This document shows, one piece after another, positions 1 to 14,228 of a stretch of 64,000 nucleotides of DNA; within the stretch, counting starts at the first letter, position 1, and each line of letters begins with the position of its first letter. The DNA is from Prorocentrum cordatum (taxonomy: Eukaryota > Sar > Dinophyceae > Prorocentrales > Prorocentraceae). Under the pieces are notes generated by a model that worked only from the letters and a program-made list of their open reading frames with translations, had not been told where the DNA came from and made no database searches. The DNA lies in the NCBI GenBank assembly GCA_963575745.1, contig CAUYUJ010014594.1, positions 1-64,000 on the forward strand. The letters run 5' to 3'. The translations under genes and the position numbers were made by a program.

Positions 1-1005
1 ACTTCCGATTGTATTGGATGATCGGAATAATCAGATGCGATTACTCCGATCATCCAATGATCGGAATACTCAGATGCGACTACTCCGATCATTGGATGAT
101 CGGAATAATCAGATGCGATTACTCCGATCATCCAATGATCGGAATAATCAGATGCGATTACTCCGATCATCCAATGATCGGAATACTACAATTCCGATTG
201 TATTGGATGATCGGAATAATCGGATCCGATTACTCCGATCATTGGATGATCGGAATAATCAGATGCGATTACTCCGATCATTCAATGATCGGAATACTGC
301 GAATCCGATTGTATTGGATGATCGGAATAATCGGATCCGATTACTCCGATCATCCACTGATCGGAATACTACGAATCCGATTGTATTGGATGATCGGAAT
401 AATCGGATCCGATTACTCCGATCATCCAATGATCGGAATACTACGAATGGATGATCGGAATCATCGGATCCGATTACTCCGATCGTCCAATGATCGGAAT
501 ACTAATATGAATATTACGAATGGATGATCGGAATAATCGGATCCGATTTCTCCGATCATTGGGTGATCGGAATGATCGGACCCGATGACTCCGACCATTG
601 GATGATCGGAATAATCAAATGCGATTACTCCGATCATCCAATGATCGGAATACTGCAATTCCGATTGTATTGGATGATCGGACTCCGATCATTGGATGAT
701 CGGAATAATCAGATGCGACTACTCCGATCATCCAATGATCGGAATACTACGAATTCGATTGTATTGGATGATCGGAACAATCGGATCCGATTACTCCGAT
801 CATTGGATGATCGGAATAATCGGATGCGATTACTCCGATCATTGGATGATCGGAATAATCAGATGCGATTACTCCGATCATCCAATGATCGGAATACCAC
901 GAATCCGATTGTATTGGATGATCGGAAAATAATCGGATACGATTACTCCGATCGTTGGATGATCGGAATAATCGGACCCGATGACTCCGACCATTGGATG
1001 GTCGG

Positions 1006-1138
1006 AGTAATAAGATTCCGATTGTATTGGATTCGGATTATAATGGATTCCGATTGTATTGGATTCCGATTCTAATTGGTTCCGATTGTATTGGGTTCCG
1101 GTTGTATTGGGTTCCGAGTGCATTGGGTTCCGATTGTA
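1006..1138. repeat. Satellite spacer block 1 (T/G-rich 11-15 bp subrepeats)
   Basis: A ~133-bp block starts GTAATAAGATTCCG and is made of short subrepeats such as GATTGTATTGG and GGGTTCCG. It interrupts the 183-bp units. Five further copies lie at 2249-2381, 7417-7548, 9468-9600, 10822-10952 and 12028-12159. The gaps between copies vary (about 1.2, 5.2, 2.1, 1.35 and 1.2 kb), so the number of 183-bp units per super-block is not fixed. Confidence 0.85.
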
Positions 1139-2248
1139 AGATCGGAATAATTGGATCCGATTACCCCGATCATTGGATGATCGGAATAATCGGATCCGAT
1201 TACCCCGATCATTGGATGATCGGAATAATCGAATCCGATTACTCCGATCAATGGATGATCGGCGCAGTAGGATTCCGATCGTATTGGGCCCCATTTGGGA
1301 ATCTGTGGGATTCCATTTGGACGATCGGAATAATCGGATCCGATTCCTCCGATCATTGGATGATCGGAATAATCGGATCCGATTACTCCGATCATTGGAT
1401 GATCGGAATAATCGGATCCGATTACTCCGATCATTGGATGATCGGCGTAATAGGATTCCGATCGTATTGGGCTCCATTTGGAATCTGTGGGATTCCAATT
1501 GGACGATCGGAATAATCGGATCCGATTCCTCCGATCATTGGATGATCGGAATAATCGGATCCGATTACTCCGATCATTGGATGATCGGAATAATCGGATC
1601 CGATTACTCCGATCATTGGATGATCGGCGTAATAGGATTCCGATCGTATTGGGCTCCATTTTGGAATCTGTGGGATTCCAATTGGACGATCGGAATAATC
1701 GGATCCGATTCCTCCGATCATTGGATGATCGGAATAATCGGATCCGATTACTCCGATCATTGGATGATCGGAATAATCGGATCCGATTACTCCGATCATT
1801 GGATGATCGGCGTAATAGGATTCCGATCGTATTGGGCTTCATTTTGGAATCTGTGGGATTCCAATTGGACGATCGGAATAATCGGATCAGATTCCTCCGA
1901 TCATTGGATGATCGGAATATTCGGATCCGATTACTCCGATCATTGGACGATCGGAATAATCGGATCCGATTACTCCGATCATTGGATGATCGGCGCAATA
2001 GGATTCCGATCGTATTGGGCTCCATTGTGGAATCTGTGGGGTTCCAATTGGACGATCGTAATAATCGGATCCGATTCCTCCGATCATTGGACGATCGGAA
2101 TAATCAAATGCGATTACTCCGATCTTCAAATGATCGGAATACCACGAATCCGATTGTATTGGATGATCGGAATAATCGGATCCGATTACTGCGATCATTG
2201 GATGATCGGAATAATCGGATCCGATTACTCCGATCATTGGATGATCGG

Positions 2249-2381
2249 AGTAATAAGATTCCGATTGTATTGGGTTCCGATTATAATGGATTCCGATTGT
2301 ATTGGATTCCGATTATAATGGGTTCCGATTGTACTGGGGTTCCGGTTGTATTGGGTTCCGAGTGCATTGGATTCCGATTGT
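2249..2381. repeat. Satellite spacer block 2
   Basis: Second copy of the T/G-rich spacer. As in the other copies, it is preceded by monomers carrying AATGCGATTACTCC and CACGAATCCGATTG variants. These variants therefore belong to the super-unit and are not random mutations. Confidence 0.8.
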
Positions 2382-3402
2382 GTGATCGGAAAAATCGGAT
2401 CCGATTACCCCGATTATTGGTTGATCGGAATAATCGGATCCGATTACTCCGATCATTGGATGATCGGAATAATCGGATCCGATTACTCCGATCATTGGAT
2501 GATCGGCGCAGTAGAATTCCGATCGTATTGGGCTCCATTTTAGAATCTGTGGGATTCCATGTGGACGATCGGAATAATCGGATCCGATTCCTCCGATCAT
2601 TGGATGATCGGAATAATCGGATCCGATTACTCCGATCATTGGACGGTCGGAATAATCGGATCCGATTACCCCGATCATTGGATGGTCGGCGTAATAGGAT
2701 TCCGATCGTATTGGGTTCCATTTTGGAATCTGTGGGATTCCAATTGGACGATCGGAATAATCGGATCAGATTCCTCCGATCATTGGATGTTCGGAATAAT
2801 CGGATCCGATTACTCCGATCATTGGATGATCGGAATAATCGGATCCGATTACCCCGATCATTGGATGGTCGGCGTAATAGGATTCCGATCGTATTGGGTT
2901 CCATTTTGGAATCTGTGGGATTCCAATTGGACGATCGGAATAATCGGATCAGATTCCTCCGATCATTGGATGATCGGAATAATCGGTTCCGATTACTCCG
3001 ATCATTGGATGATCGGAATAATCGGATCCGATTACTCCGATCATTGGATGATCGGCGTAATAGGATTCCGATCGTATTGGGCTCCATTTTGGAATCTGTG
3101 GGATTCCAATTGGACGATCGGGATAATCGGATCCGTTTCCTCCGATCATTGGATGATCGGAATAATCGGATCCGATTGCTCTGATCATTGGATGATCGGC
3201 GTAATAGGATTCCGATCGTATTGGGCTCCATTTTGGAATCTGTGGGATTCCAATTGGACGATCGGAATAATCTGATCCGATTCCTCCGATGATTGGATGA
3301 CCGGAATAATCGGACCCGATTACTCCGATCATTGGATGATCGGAATAATCGGATCCGATTACTCCGATCATTGGATGATCGGCGTAATAGGATTCCGATC
3401 GT

Positions 3403-3452
3403 TTTGGGGCTTTCTTTCTTTTGTTTTTTTTTTTTTTTTTCGTTCAGTTCGA
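3403..3452. repeat. Poly-T insertion within the satellite
   Basis: One 183-bp unit has its central GGGCTCCATTTTGG segment replaced by a ~45-bp T-rich insert with a run of 17 T at 3424-3440. The following ~150 bp is unusually indel-rich. On the minus strand the insert reads as an A-tract, so a retroposed tail is possible. No flanking target-site duplication is obvious. Confidence 0.6.
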
Positions 3453-6400
3453 TTTGGAATCTGTGGGATTCCAATTTGACGATCGGGATAATCGGTCCGA
3501 TTCCTCCGATTCATTGGATGATCGGAATATCGGATCCGATTACTCCGATCATTGATGATCGGAATGAATCGGATTACGATTATTCCCGCTCAGTGGGATG
3601 ATCGGCGTAATAGGATTCCGATCGTATTGGGCTCCATTTTGGAATCTGTGGGATTCCAATTGGACGCTCGGGATAATCTGATCCGATTCCTCCGATCATT
3701 GGATGATCGGAATAATCGGATCCGATTACTCCGATCATTGGAGGATCGGAATCATCGGATCCGATTACTCCGATCATTGGATGATCGGCGTAATAGGATT
3801 CCGATCGTATTGGCTCCATTTGGGAATCTGTGGGATTCCAATTGGACGATCGGAAGAATCGGATCCGATTCCTCCGATCATTGGATGATCGGAATAATCG
3901 GATCCGATTACTCCGATCATTGGATGATCGGAATAATCGGATCCGAATACTCCGATCATTGGATGATCGGCGTAATAGGATTCCGATCGTATTGGGCTCC
4001 ATTTTGGAATCTGTGGGATTCCAATTGGACGATCGGAATAATCGGACCCGATTCCTCCGATCATTGGATGATCGGAATAATCGGATCCGGTTACTCCGAT
4101 CATTGGATGATCGGAATAATCGGATCCGATTACTACGATCATTGGATGATCGGCGTAATAGGATTCCGATCGTATTGGGCTCCATTCTGGAATCTGTGGA
4201 ATTCCAATTGGACGATCGGAATAATCGGATCCGATTACTCCGATCATTGGATGATCGGAATAATCGGATCCGATTACTCCGATCATTGGATGATCGGAAT
4301 AATCGGATCCGATTACTCCGATCATTGGATGATCGGCGTAATAAGATTCCGATCGTATTGGGCTCCATTTTGGAATCTGTGGGATTCCAATTGGACGATC
4401 GGAATAATCGGATCCGATTCCTCCGATCATTGGATGATCGGAATAATCGGATCCGATTACTCCGATCATTGGATGATCGGAATAATCGTATCCGATTACT
4501 CCGATCATCTCCCCCCCCCGCATGATCGGCGTATAGGATTTCCGATCGTATTGGGGCTCCCCATTGGCGATTCGGAAGAATCGGATCGATTCCTCCGAAT
4601 TCCGATTGTATGATCGAATAATCGGATCCGATTACTCGATCATTTTGATGATCGGAATAATCGGATCCGATTACTCCGATCATTGGATGATCGGCGCAAT
4701 AGGATTCCGATCGTATTGGGCTCCATTTTGGAATCTGTGGGATTCATTCCAATTGGACGATCGGAATAATCGGATCCGATTCCTCCGATCATTGGATGGT
4801 CGGAATAATCGGATCCGGTTACTCCGATCATTGGATGATCGGAATGATCGGATCCGGTTACTCCGATCATTGGATGATCGGCGTAATAGGATTCCGATCG
4901 TATCGGGCTCCATTTTGGAATCTGTGGGATTCCAATTGGACGATCGGAAGAATCGGATCCGATTCCTCCGATCATTCGATGATCGGAATGATCGGATCCG
5001 ATTACTCCGATCATTTGATGATCGGAATAATCGGATCCGATTACTCCGATCATTGGATGATCGGCGTAATAGGATTCCGATCGTACTTGGCTTCATTATT
5101 GAATATGTGGGATTCCAATTGGACGATCGGAATAATCGGACCCGATTCCTCCGATCATTGGATGATCGGAATAATCTGACCCGATTACTCCGATCATTGG
5201 ATGATCGGAATAATCGGATCCGATTACTCCGATCATTGGATGATCGGCGCAATAGGATTCCGATCGTATTGGGCTCCATTTTGGAATCTGTGGGATTCCA
5301 ATTGGACGATCGGAATAATCTGATCCGATTCCTCCGATCATTGGATGATCGGAATAATCGGATCCGATTACTCCGACCATTGGATGATCGGAATAACCGG
5401 ACCCGATTACTCCGATCATTGGATGATCGGCGCAATAGGATTCCGATCGTATTGGGCTCCATTTTGGAATCTGTGGGATTCCAATTGGACGATCGGAATA
5501 AACGGATCCGATTCCTCCGATCATTCGCTGATCGGAATAATCGGATCCGACTACTCCGATCATTGGATGATCGGCGTAATAGGATTCCGATCGTATTGGG
5601 CTCCCTTTTGGAATCTGTAGGATTCCAATTGGACGATCAGAATAATCTCACCCGATTCCTCCGATCATTGGATGATCGGAATAATCGGGTCCGATTACTC
5701 CGATCATTGGATGATCGGAATAATCGGATCCGATTACTCCGATCATTGGATGATCGGCGCAATAGGATTCCGATCGTATTGGGCTCCATTTTGGAATCTG
5801 TGGGATTCCATTTGGGCGATCGGAATAATCGGATCCGATTCATCCGATCATTGGATGATCGGAATAATCGGACCCAGGATGATCGGAATAATCGGATCCG
5901 ATTACTCCGATCATTGGATGATCGGCGTAATAGGATTCCGATCGTATTGGGCTCCATTTTGGAATCTGTGGGATTCCAATTGGACGATCGGAATAATCGG
6001 ATCCGATTCCTCCGACCATTGGATGATCGGAATAATCGGATCCGATTACTCCGATCATTGGATGATCGGAATAATCGGATCCGATTACTCCGATCATTGG
6101 ATGATCGGCGTAATAGGATTCCGATCGTATTGGGCTCCATTTTGGAATCTGTGGGATTGACGATCGGAATAATCGGACCCGGTTCCTCCGATCATTGGAT
6201 GATCGGAATAATCGGATCCGATTACTCCGATCATTGGACGATCGGACTAATCGGATCCGGTTACTCCGATCATTGGATGATCGGCGCAAAAGGATTCCGA
6301 TCGCATTGGGCTCCATTTTGGAATCTGTGGGATTCCAATTGGACGATCGGAATAATCGAACCCGATTCCTCCGATCATTGGATGATCGGAATAATCGGAT

Positions 6401-7416
6401 CCAATTACTCCGATCATTGGATGATCGGAATAATCGGATCCGATTACTCCGATCATTGGATGATCGGCGTAATAGGATTCCGATCGTATTGGGCTCCATT
6501 TTGGAATCTGTTGGATTCCAATTGGACGATCGGAATAATCGGACCCGATTCCTCCGATCATTGGATGATCGGAATAATCGGATCCGATTACTCCGATCAT
6601 TGGATGATCGGAATAATCGGATCCGATTACTCCGATCATTGGATGATCGGGGTAATAGGATTCCGATCATATTGGGCTCCATTTTGGAATCTGTGGGATT
6701 CCAATTGGACGATCGGAATAATCGGATCCGATTCCTCCGATCATTGGATGATCGGAATAATCGGATCCGATTACTCCGATCATTGGATGATCGGAATAAT
6801 CGGATCCGATTACTCCGATCATTGGATGATCGGCGTAATAGGATTCCGATCGTATTGGGCTCCATTTTGGAATCTGTGGGATTCCAATTGGACGATCGGA
6901 ATAATCGGATCCGATTCCTCCGATCATTGGATGATCGGAATAATCGGATCCGATTACTCCGATCATTGGATGATCGGCGTAATAGAATCCGATTACTCCG
7001 ATCATTGGATGATCGGCGTAATAGGATTCCGATCGTATTGGGCTCCATTTTGGAATCTGTGGGATTCCATTTGGACGATGGGAATAATCGGATCCGGTTC
7101 CTCCGATCATTGGATGATCGGAATAATCGGATCCGATTACTCCGATCATTGGATGATGGGAATAATCGGATCCGATTACTCCGATCATTGGATGATCGGC
7201 GCAATAGGATTCCGATCGTATTGGGCTCCATTTTGGAATCTGTGGGATTCAAATTGGACGATCGGAATAATCGGATCCGATTCCTCCGATCATTGGATGA
7301 TCGGAATAATCAAATGCGAATACTCCGATCATCAAATGATCGGAATACCACGAATCCGATTGTATTGGATGATCGGAATAATCGGATCCGGTTACTCCGA
7401 TCATTTGATGATCGGA

Positions 7417-7548
7417 GTAATAAAACTCCGATTGTATTGGATTCCGAATATAATGGATTCCGATTGTATTGGATTCCGAATATAATGGGTTCTGATTGTA
7501 TTGGGTTCCGCTTGTATTGGGTTCCGAGTGTATGGGACTCCGATTGTA
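7417..7548. repeat. Satellite spacer block 3
   Basis: Third spacer copy, following the longest uninterrupted run of 183-bp units (about 2.4-7.4 kb). It carries private substitutions, for example AAAACTCCG in place of AAGATTCCG. Confidence 0.8.
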
Positions 7549-9467
7549 TGATCGGAATAATCGGATCCGATTGCCCCGATTTTTGGATGATCGGAATAAT
7601 CGGATCCGATTACTCCGATTATTGGATGATCGGAATAATCGGATCCGATTACTCCGATCATTGGATGATCGGCGCAATAGGATTCCGATCGTATTGGGCT
7701 CCATGTTGGAATCTGTGGGATTCCATTTGGACGATGGGAATAATCGGATCCAATGCCTCCGATCATTGGATGATCGGAATAATCGGATCCGATTGCTCCG
7801 ACCATTGGATGGTCGGAATAATCGGATCCGATTACTCCGATCATTGGATGATCGGCGTAATAGGATTCCGATCGTATTGGGCTCCATTCTGGAATCTGTG
7901 GGATTCCAATTGGACGATCGGAACAATCGGATCCGATTCCTCCGATCATTGGATGATCGGAATAATCGGATCCGATTACTTTGATCATTGGATGATCGGG
8001 ATAACCCGATCCGATTACTCCGATCATTGGATGATCGGCGTAATAGGATTCCGATCGTATGGGGCTCCATTTTGGAACCTGTGGGATTCCAATTGGACGA
8101 TCGGAAAAATCGGATCCGGTTCCTCCGATCATTGGATGATCGGAATAATCGGATACGATTACTCCGATCATTGGATGATCGGAATAATCGGATCCGATTA
8201 CTCCGATCATTGGATGATCGGCGTAATAGGATTCCGATCGTATTGGGCTTCATGTTGGAATCTGTGGGATTCCAATTGGACGATCGGAAAAATCGGACCC
8301 GATTCCTCCGATCATTGGATGATCGGAATAATCGGATCCGATTACTCCGATCATTGGACGTTCGCAATAATCGGATCCGATTACTCCGATCATTTGATGA
8401 GCGGCACAATAGGATTCCGATCGTATTGGGCTCCATTTTGGAATCTGTGGGATTCCAATTGGACGATCGGAATAATCGGATCCGATTCCTCCGATCATTG
8501 GATGATCGGAATAATCGGATCCGATTACTCCGATCATTGGATGATCGGAATAATCGGGATCTGATTACTCCCGATCACTGGATGATCGGTCCGTAATGGG
8601 ATTTCGATTCATTTTGGGCTCCTTTTTGGAATCTGTTGGATTTTCCAATGGACGATCGGAAATAATTCGATCCGATTCTCCGATCATTGGATGACGGCGT
8701 AATAGGATTCCCGGTTACTCCGATCATTGGATGATTCGGTATAATCGGATCCGATTACTCCGGATCATTGGATGATCGGGCGTAATAGGATACGATCGTT
8801 ATTGGGCTCCATTTTGGAATCTGTGGGATTCCAATTGGACGATCGGAATAATCTGATCCGATTCCTCCGATCATTGGATGATCGGAATAATCGGTTCCGA
8901 TTACTCCGATCATTGGATGATCGGAATAATCGGATCCGATTACTCCGATCTTTGGTTTGATCGGCGCGTTATAGGATTCCGATCGTATTGGGCTCCATTT
9001 TGGAATCTGTGGGATTCCAATTGGACGATCGGAATAATCGGATCCGATTCCTCCGATCATTGGATGATCGGCGTAATAGGATTCCGATCGTATTGGGCTC
9101 CATTTATCTGTGGGATTCCATTTGGACGATGGGAATAATCGGATCCGATTCCTCCGGTCATTGGATGATCGGAATAATCTGATCCGATTACTCCGATCAT
9201 TGGATGATCGGAATAATCGGATCCGATTACTCCGATCATTGGATGATCGGCGCAATAGGATTCCGATCGTATTGGGCTTAATTTTGGAATCTGTGGGATT
9301 CCAATTGGACGATCGGAATAATCGGATCCGATTCCTCCGATCATTGGATGATCGGAATAATCAAATGCGAATACCCCGATCATCAAATGATCGGAATACC
9401 ACGAATCCGATTGCAACGGATGATCGGAATAATCGGATCCGATTACTCCGATCATTGGATGATCGGA

Positions 9468-9600
9468 GTAATAAGATTCCGATTGTATTGAATTCCGATT
9501 ATAATGGATTCCGATTGTATTGGATTCCGATTATAATGGGTTCCGAATGTATTGGGTTCCATTTGTATTGGGTTCCGAGTGTATTGGATTCCGATTGTAT
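9468..9600. repeat. Satellite spacer block 4
   Basis: Fourth copy of the spacer, same structure and flanking variant monomers as the others. Confidence 0.8.
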
Positions 9601-10821
9601 GATCGGAATAATCGGATCCGATTACCCCGATCATTGGATGATCGGAATAATCGGATCCGATTACTCCGATCATTGGATGACCGGAATAATCGGATCCGAT
9701 TACTCCGATCATTGGATGATCGGCGCAATAGGATTCCGATCGTATTGGGCTCCATTTTGGAATCTGTGGGATTCCATTTGGACGATCGGAATAATCGGAT
9801 CCGATTCCTCCGATCATTGGATGATCAGAATATTCGGATCCGATTACTCCGATCATTGGATGGTCGGAATAATCGGACCCGATTACTCCGATCATTGGAT
9901 GATCGGCGTAATAGGATTCCGATCGTATTGGGCTCCATTTTGGAATCTGTGGGATTCCAATTGGACGATCGGAATAATCGGATCCGATTCCTCCGATCAT
10001 TGGATGATCGGAATAATCGGATCCGATTACTCCGATCCTTGGATGATCGGAATAATCGGACCCGAGTACTCCGATCATTGGATGATCGGCGCAATAGGAT
10101 TCTATCGTATTGGGCTTTAATGTTGGAACAACTCTTGGGATTCCAATTGGACGATCGGAATAATCGGATCCTATTTCTCCCGAATCATTGGATGATCGGA
10201 ATAATCGGATCCGGTTACTCCGATCATTGGATGATCGGAATAATCGTATCCGATTACTCCGATCATTTGATGATCGGCGTAATAGGATTCCGATCGTATT
10301 GGGCGCCATTTTGGAATCTGTGGGATTCCAATTGGACGATCGGAATAATCGGATCCGATTCCTCCGATCATTGGATGATCGGAATAATCGGATGCGATTA
10401 CTCCGATCATTGGATGATCGGAATAATCGGATCCGATTACTCCGATCATTGGATGATCGGCGCAATAGGATTCCGATCGTATTGGGCTCCATGTTGGAAT
10501 CTGTGGGATTCCAATTGGACGATCGGAATAATCGGACCCGATTCCGCCGATCATTGGATGATCGAAGTAATCGGATCCGATTACTCCGATCATTGGACGA
10601 TCGGGATAATCGGATCCGATTACTCCGATCATTGGATGATCGGCGCAATAGGATTCCGATCGTATTGGGCTCCATTTTGGAATCTGTGGGATTCCAATTG
10701 GACGATCGGAATAATCGGATCCGATTCCTCCGATCATTGGATGATCGGAATAATCAGATGCGATTACTCCGATCTTCAAATCATCGGAATACCACGAATC
10801 CGATTGTATTGGATGATCGGA

Positions 10822-10952
10822 GTAATAAGATTCCGATTGTATTGGGTTCCGATTATAATGGATTCCGATTGTATTGGATTCCGTTTATAATGGGTTCCGA
10901 TTGTATTGGGTTCCGGTTGCATTGGGTTCCGAGTGTATTGGATTCCGATTGT
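10822..10952. repeat. Satellite spacer block 5
   Basis: Fifth copy of the spacer, same structure. The preceding variant monomer region is shortened here. Confidence 0.8.
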
Positions 10953-12027
10953 ATGATCGGAATAATCGGATCCGATTACCCCGCTTATTGGATGATCGGA
11001 ATAATCGGATCCGATTACTCCGATCATTGGATGATCGGAATAATCGGATCCGATTACTCCGATCATTGGATGATCGGCGCAGGAGGATTCCGATCGTATT
11101 GGGCTCCATTTTGGAATCTGTGGGATTCCATTTGGACGATCGGAATAATCGGATCCGATTCCTCCGATCATTGGCTGATCGGAATAATCGGATCCGATTA
11201 CTCCGATCATTGGATGATCGGAATAATCGGATCCGATTACTCCGATCATTGGATGATCGGCGTAATAGGATTCCGATCGTATTGGGCTCCATTTTGGAAT
11301 CTGTGGGATTCCAATTGGACGATCGGAATAATCGGATCCGATTCCTCCGATCATTGGATGATCGGAATAATCGGATCCGATTACTCCGATCATTGGATGA
11401 TCGGCGTAATAGGATTCCGATCGTATTGGGCTCCATTCTGGAATCTGTGGGATTCCAATTGGACGATCGGAATAATCGGATCCGATTCCTCCGATCATTG
11501 GATGATCGGAATAATCGGATCCGATTACTCCGATCATTGGATGATCGGAATAATCGGATCCGATTACTCCGATCATTGGATGATCGGCGTAATAGGATTC
11601 CGATCGTATTGGGCTCCATTTTGGCATCTGTGGGATTCCAATTGGACGATCGGAATAATCGGAACCGGTTACTCCGATCATTGATGATCGAATAATCTGA
11701 TCCGATTACCTCCTATCAATTGGACGAGATCGGAATAATCGGTCCGATTACTCCGATCTTGGATGATCGGCGTAATAGGATAGGATTCCATTCGTATTGG
11801 GCTCCATTTTGGAATCTGTCGATTCCATTGACGATTCGAATAATCGGATCTGGTTCCTCCGATCATTGGATGATCGGAATAATCAAATGCGATTACTCCG
11901 ATCTTCAAATGATCGGAATACCACGAATCCGATTGTATTGGATGATCGGAATAATCGGATCCGATTACTCCGATCATTGGACGATCGGATAATCGGATCC
12001 GATTACTCCGATCATTGGATGATCGGA

Positions 12028-12159
12028 GTAATAAGATTCCGATTGTATTGGGTTCCGAGTATAATGGATTCCGATTGTATTGGATTCCGATTATAATGGG
12101 TTCCGATTGTATTGGGTTCCGGTTGTATTGGGTTCCGAGTGTATTGGATTCCGATTGTG
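12028..12159. repeat. Satellite spacer block 6
   Basis: Sixth and last spacer copy before the satellite decays toward its right edge. Confidence 0.8.
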
Positions 12160-13778
12160 TGATCGGAATAATCGGATCCGATTACCCCGATTATTGGATG
12201 ATCGGAATAATCGGATCCGATTACTCCGATCATTGGATGATCGGAATAATCCGATCCGATTACTCCGATCATTGGATGATCGGCGCAGTAGGATTCCGAT
12301 CGTATTGGGCTCCATTTTACAATCTGTGGGATTCCATTTGGACGATCGGAATAATCGGATCCGATTCCTCCGATCATTGGATGATCGGAATAATCGGATC
12401 CGATTACTCCGATCATTGGACGGTCGGAATAATCGGATCCGATTACTCCGATCATTGGATGGTCGGCGTAATAGGATTCCGATCGTATTGGGCTCCATTT
12501 TCGAATCTGTGGGATTCCAATTGGACGATCGGAATAATCGGATCCGATTCCTCCGATCATTGGATGTTCGGAATAATCGGATCCGATTACTCCGATCATT
12601 GGATGATCGGCATAATCGGATCCGATTACTCCGATCATTGGATGATCGGCGTAATAGGATTCCGATCGCATTGGGCTCCATTTTGGAATCTGTGGGGTTC
12701 CAATTGGACGATCGGAATAATCGGATCCGATTCCTCCGATCACTGGATGATCGGAATAATCGGATCCGATTACTCCGATCATTGGATGATCGGAATAATC
12801 GGATCCGATGACTCCGATCATTGGATGATCGGCGTAATAGGATTCCGATCGTATTGGGCTCCATTTTGGAATCTGTGGAATTCCAATTGGACGATCGGAA
12901 TAATCGGATCAGAATTCCTCCGCCATGTGGATGATCGGAATAATCGGATCCGATTTACTCCGAATCATTGGATGTCGGAATAATCGGAACGATTACTCCG
13001 TTCATTGCAATGATTCGTCGTATAGGATTCCCGATCGTATTGGGCTCCATTTTGGAATCTGTGGGTTCCAATTGGACGAATCGTGGAATAATCGGATCAT
13101 ATTTCCTCCGATCATTGGATATCCGGAATAATCGGATCCGATTACTCCGATCATTTGGACGATCGGAAATAATCGGATCCGTTTACCTCCCATCATGGAT
13201 ATCGGCGCAATAATTTCGATCGTATTGGGCTCCATATTGGGAATCTGGTGGGATTCCAATTGGACGATCGGAATAATCGGATCAGATTCCTCCGATCATT
13301 GGATGATCGGAATAATCGGATCCGATTACTCCGATCATTGGACGATCGGAATAATCGGATCCGTTTACTCCGATCATTGGATGATCGGCGCAATAGGATT
13401 TCGATCGTATTGGGCTCCATATTGGAATCTGTGGGATTCCAATTGGACGATCGTAATAATCGGATCCGATTCCTCCGATCACTGGAGGATCGGAATAATC
13501 GGATCCGATTACTCCGATCATTGGATGATCGGAATAATCGGATCCGGTTACTCCGATCATTGGATGATCGGCGTAATAGGATTCCGATCGTATTGGGCTC
13601 CATTTTGGAATCTGTGGAATTCCAATTGGACGATCGGAATAATCGAACCCGATTCCTCCGATCATTGGATGATCGGAATAATCGGATCCGATTACTCCGG
13701 TCATTGGATGATCGGAATAATCGGATAGTGGCTCGATCATTCACTGATCGGAATAATCCGGATCCGATTGATTCCGAT

Positions 13779-13815
13779 CATACACATGGGCTTTGGCTCT
13801 ACTGCTGTTGCAATG
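13779..13815. repeat. Non-satellite 36-bp motif, copy 1
   Basis: The sequence CATACACATGGGCTT, continuing through CTCTACTGC to GTTGCA, interrupts the monomers. A near-identical copy lies at 14194-14228, 415 bp away, inside otherwise ordinary monomers. Both sit in the last 600 bp of the array, which suggests a local duplication at the satellite edge. Confidence 0.75.
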
Positions 13816-14193
13816 ATCGTAATAAAATCGTTCCCGATTACGCCGATCATTGATGATCGGAATAATCGGATCCGATTACTCCGATCATTGGATGAATCGG
13901 AATAATCGGATCCGGATACTCCGATCATTGGATGATCGGAATAATCGATCCGATTACTCCGATCATTGGATGATCGGAAATAATCGGATCCGATTTACTC
14001 CGATCATTGGATGATCGGAATAATCGGATCCGATTACTCCGATCATTGGATGATCGGAATAATCCGATTCGGATTGGATCGGAATCCATCATTGGATCGA
14101 TCCGATTACTCCGATCATTGGATGATCGGAATAATCGGATCCGATTACTCCGATCATTCAATGATCGGAATAATCGGATCCGATTATTCCGAT

Positions 14194-14228
14194 CATACAC
14201 ATGGGCTTGTGCTCTACTGCGGTTGCAT
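14194..14228. repeat. Non-satellite 36-bp motif, copy 2
   Basis: Second copy of the motif at 13779, differing by small indels and substitutions (GGCTTGTGCTC against GGCTTTGGCTC). Confidence 0.75.

Noticed and set aside
4564-7485. 973-codon open frame with 13-residue repeats as a structural or ice-binding protein
   Set aside because: The same peptide is read on the opposite strand and a second frame is equally open. The openness follows from the palindromic, stop-poor monomer, and single-base indel patches break all frames.
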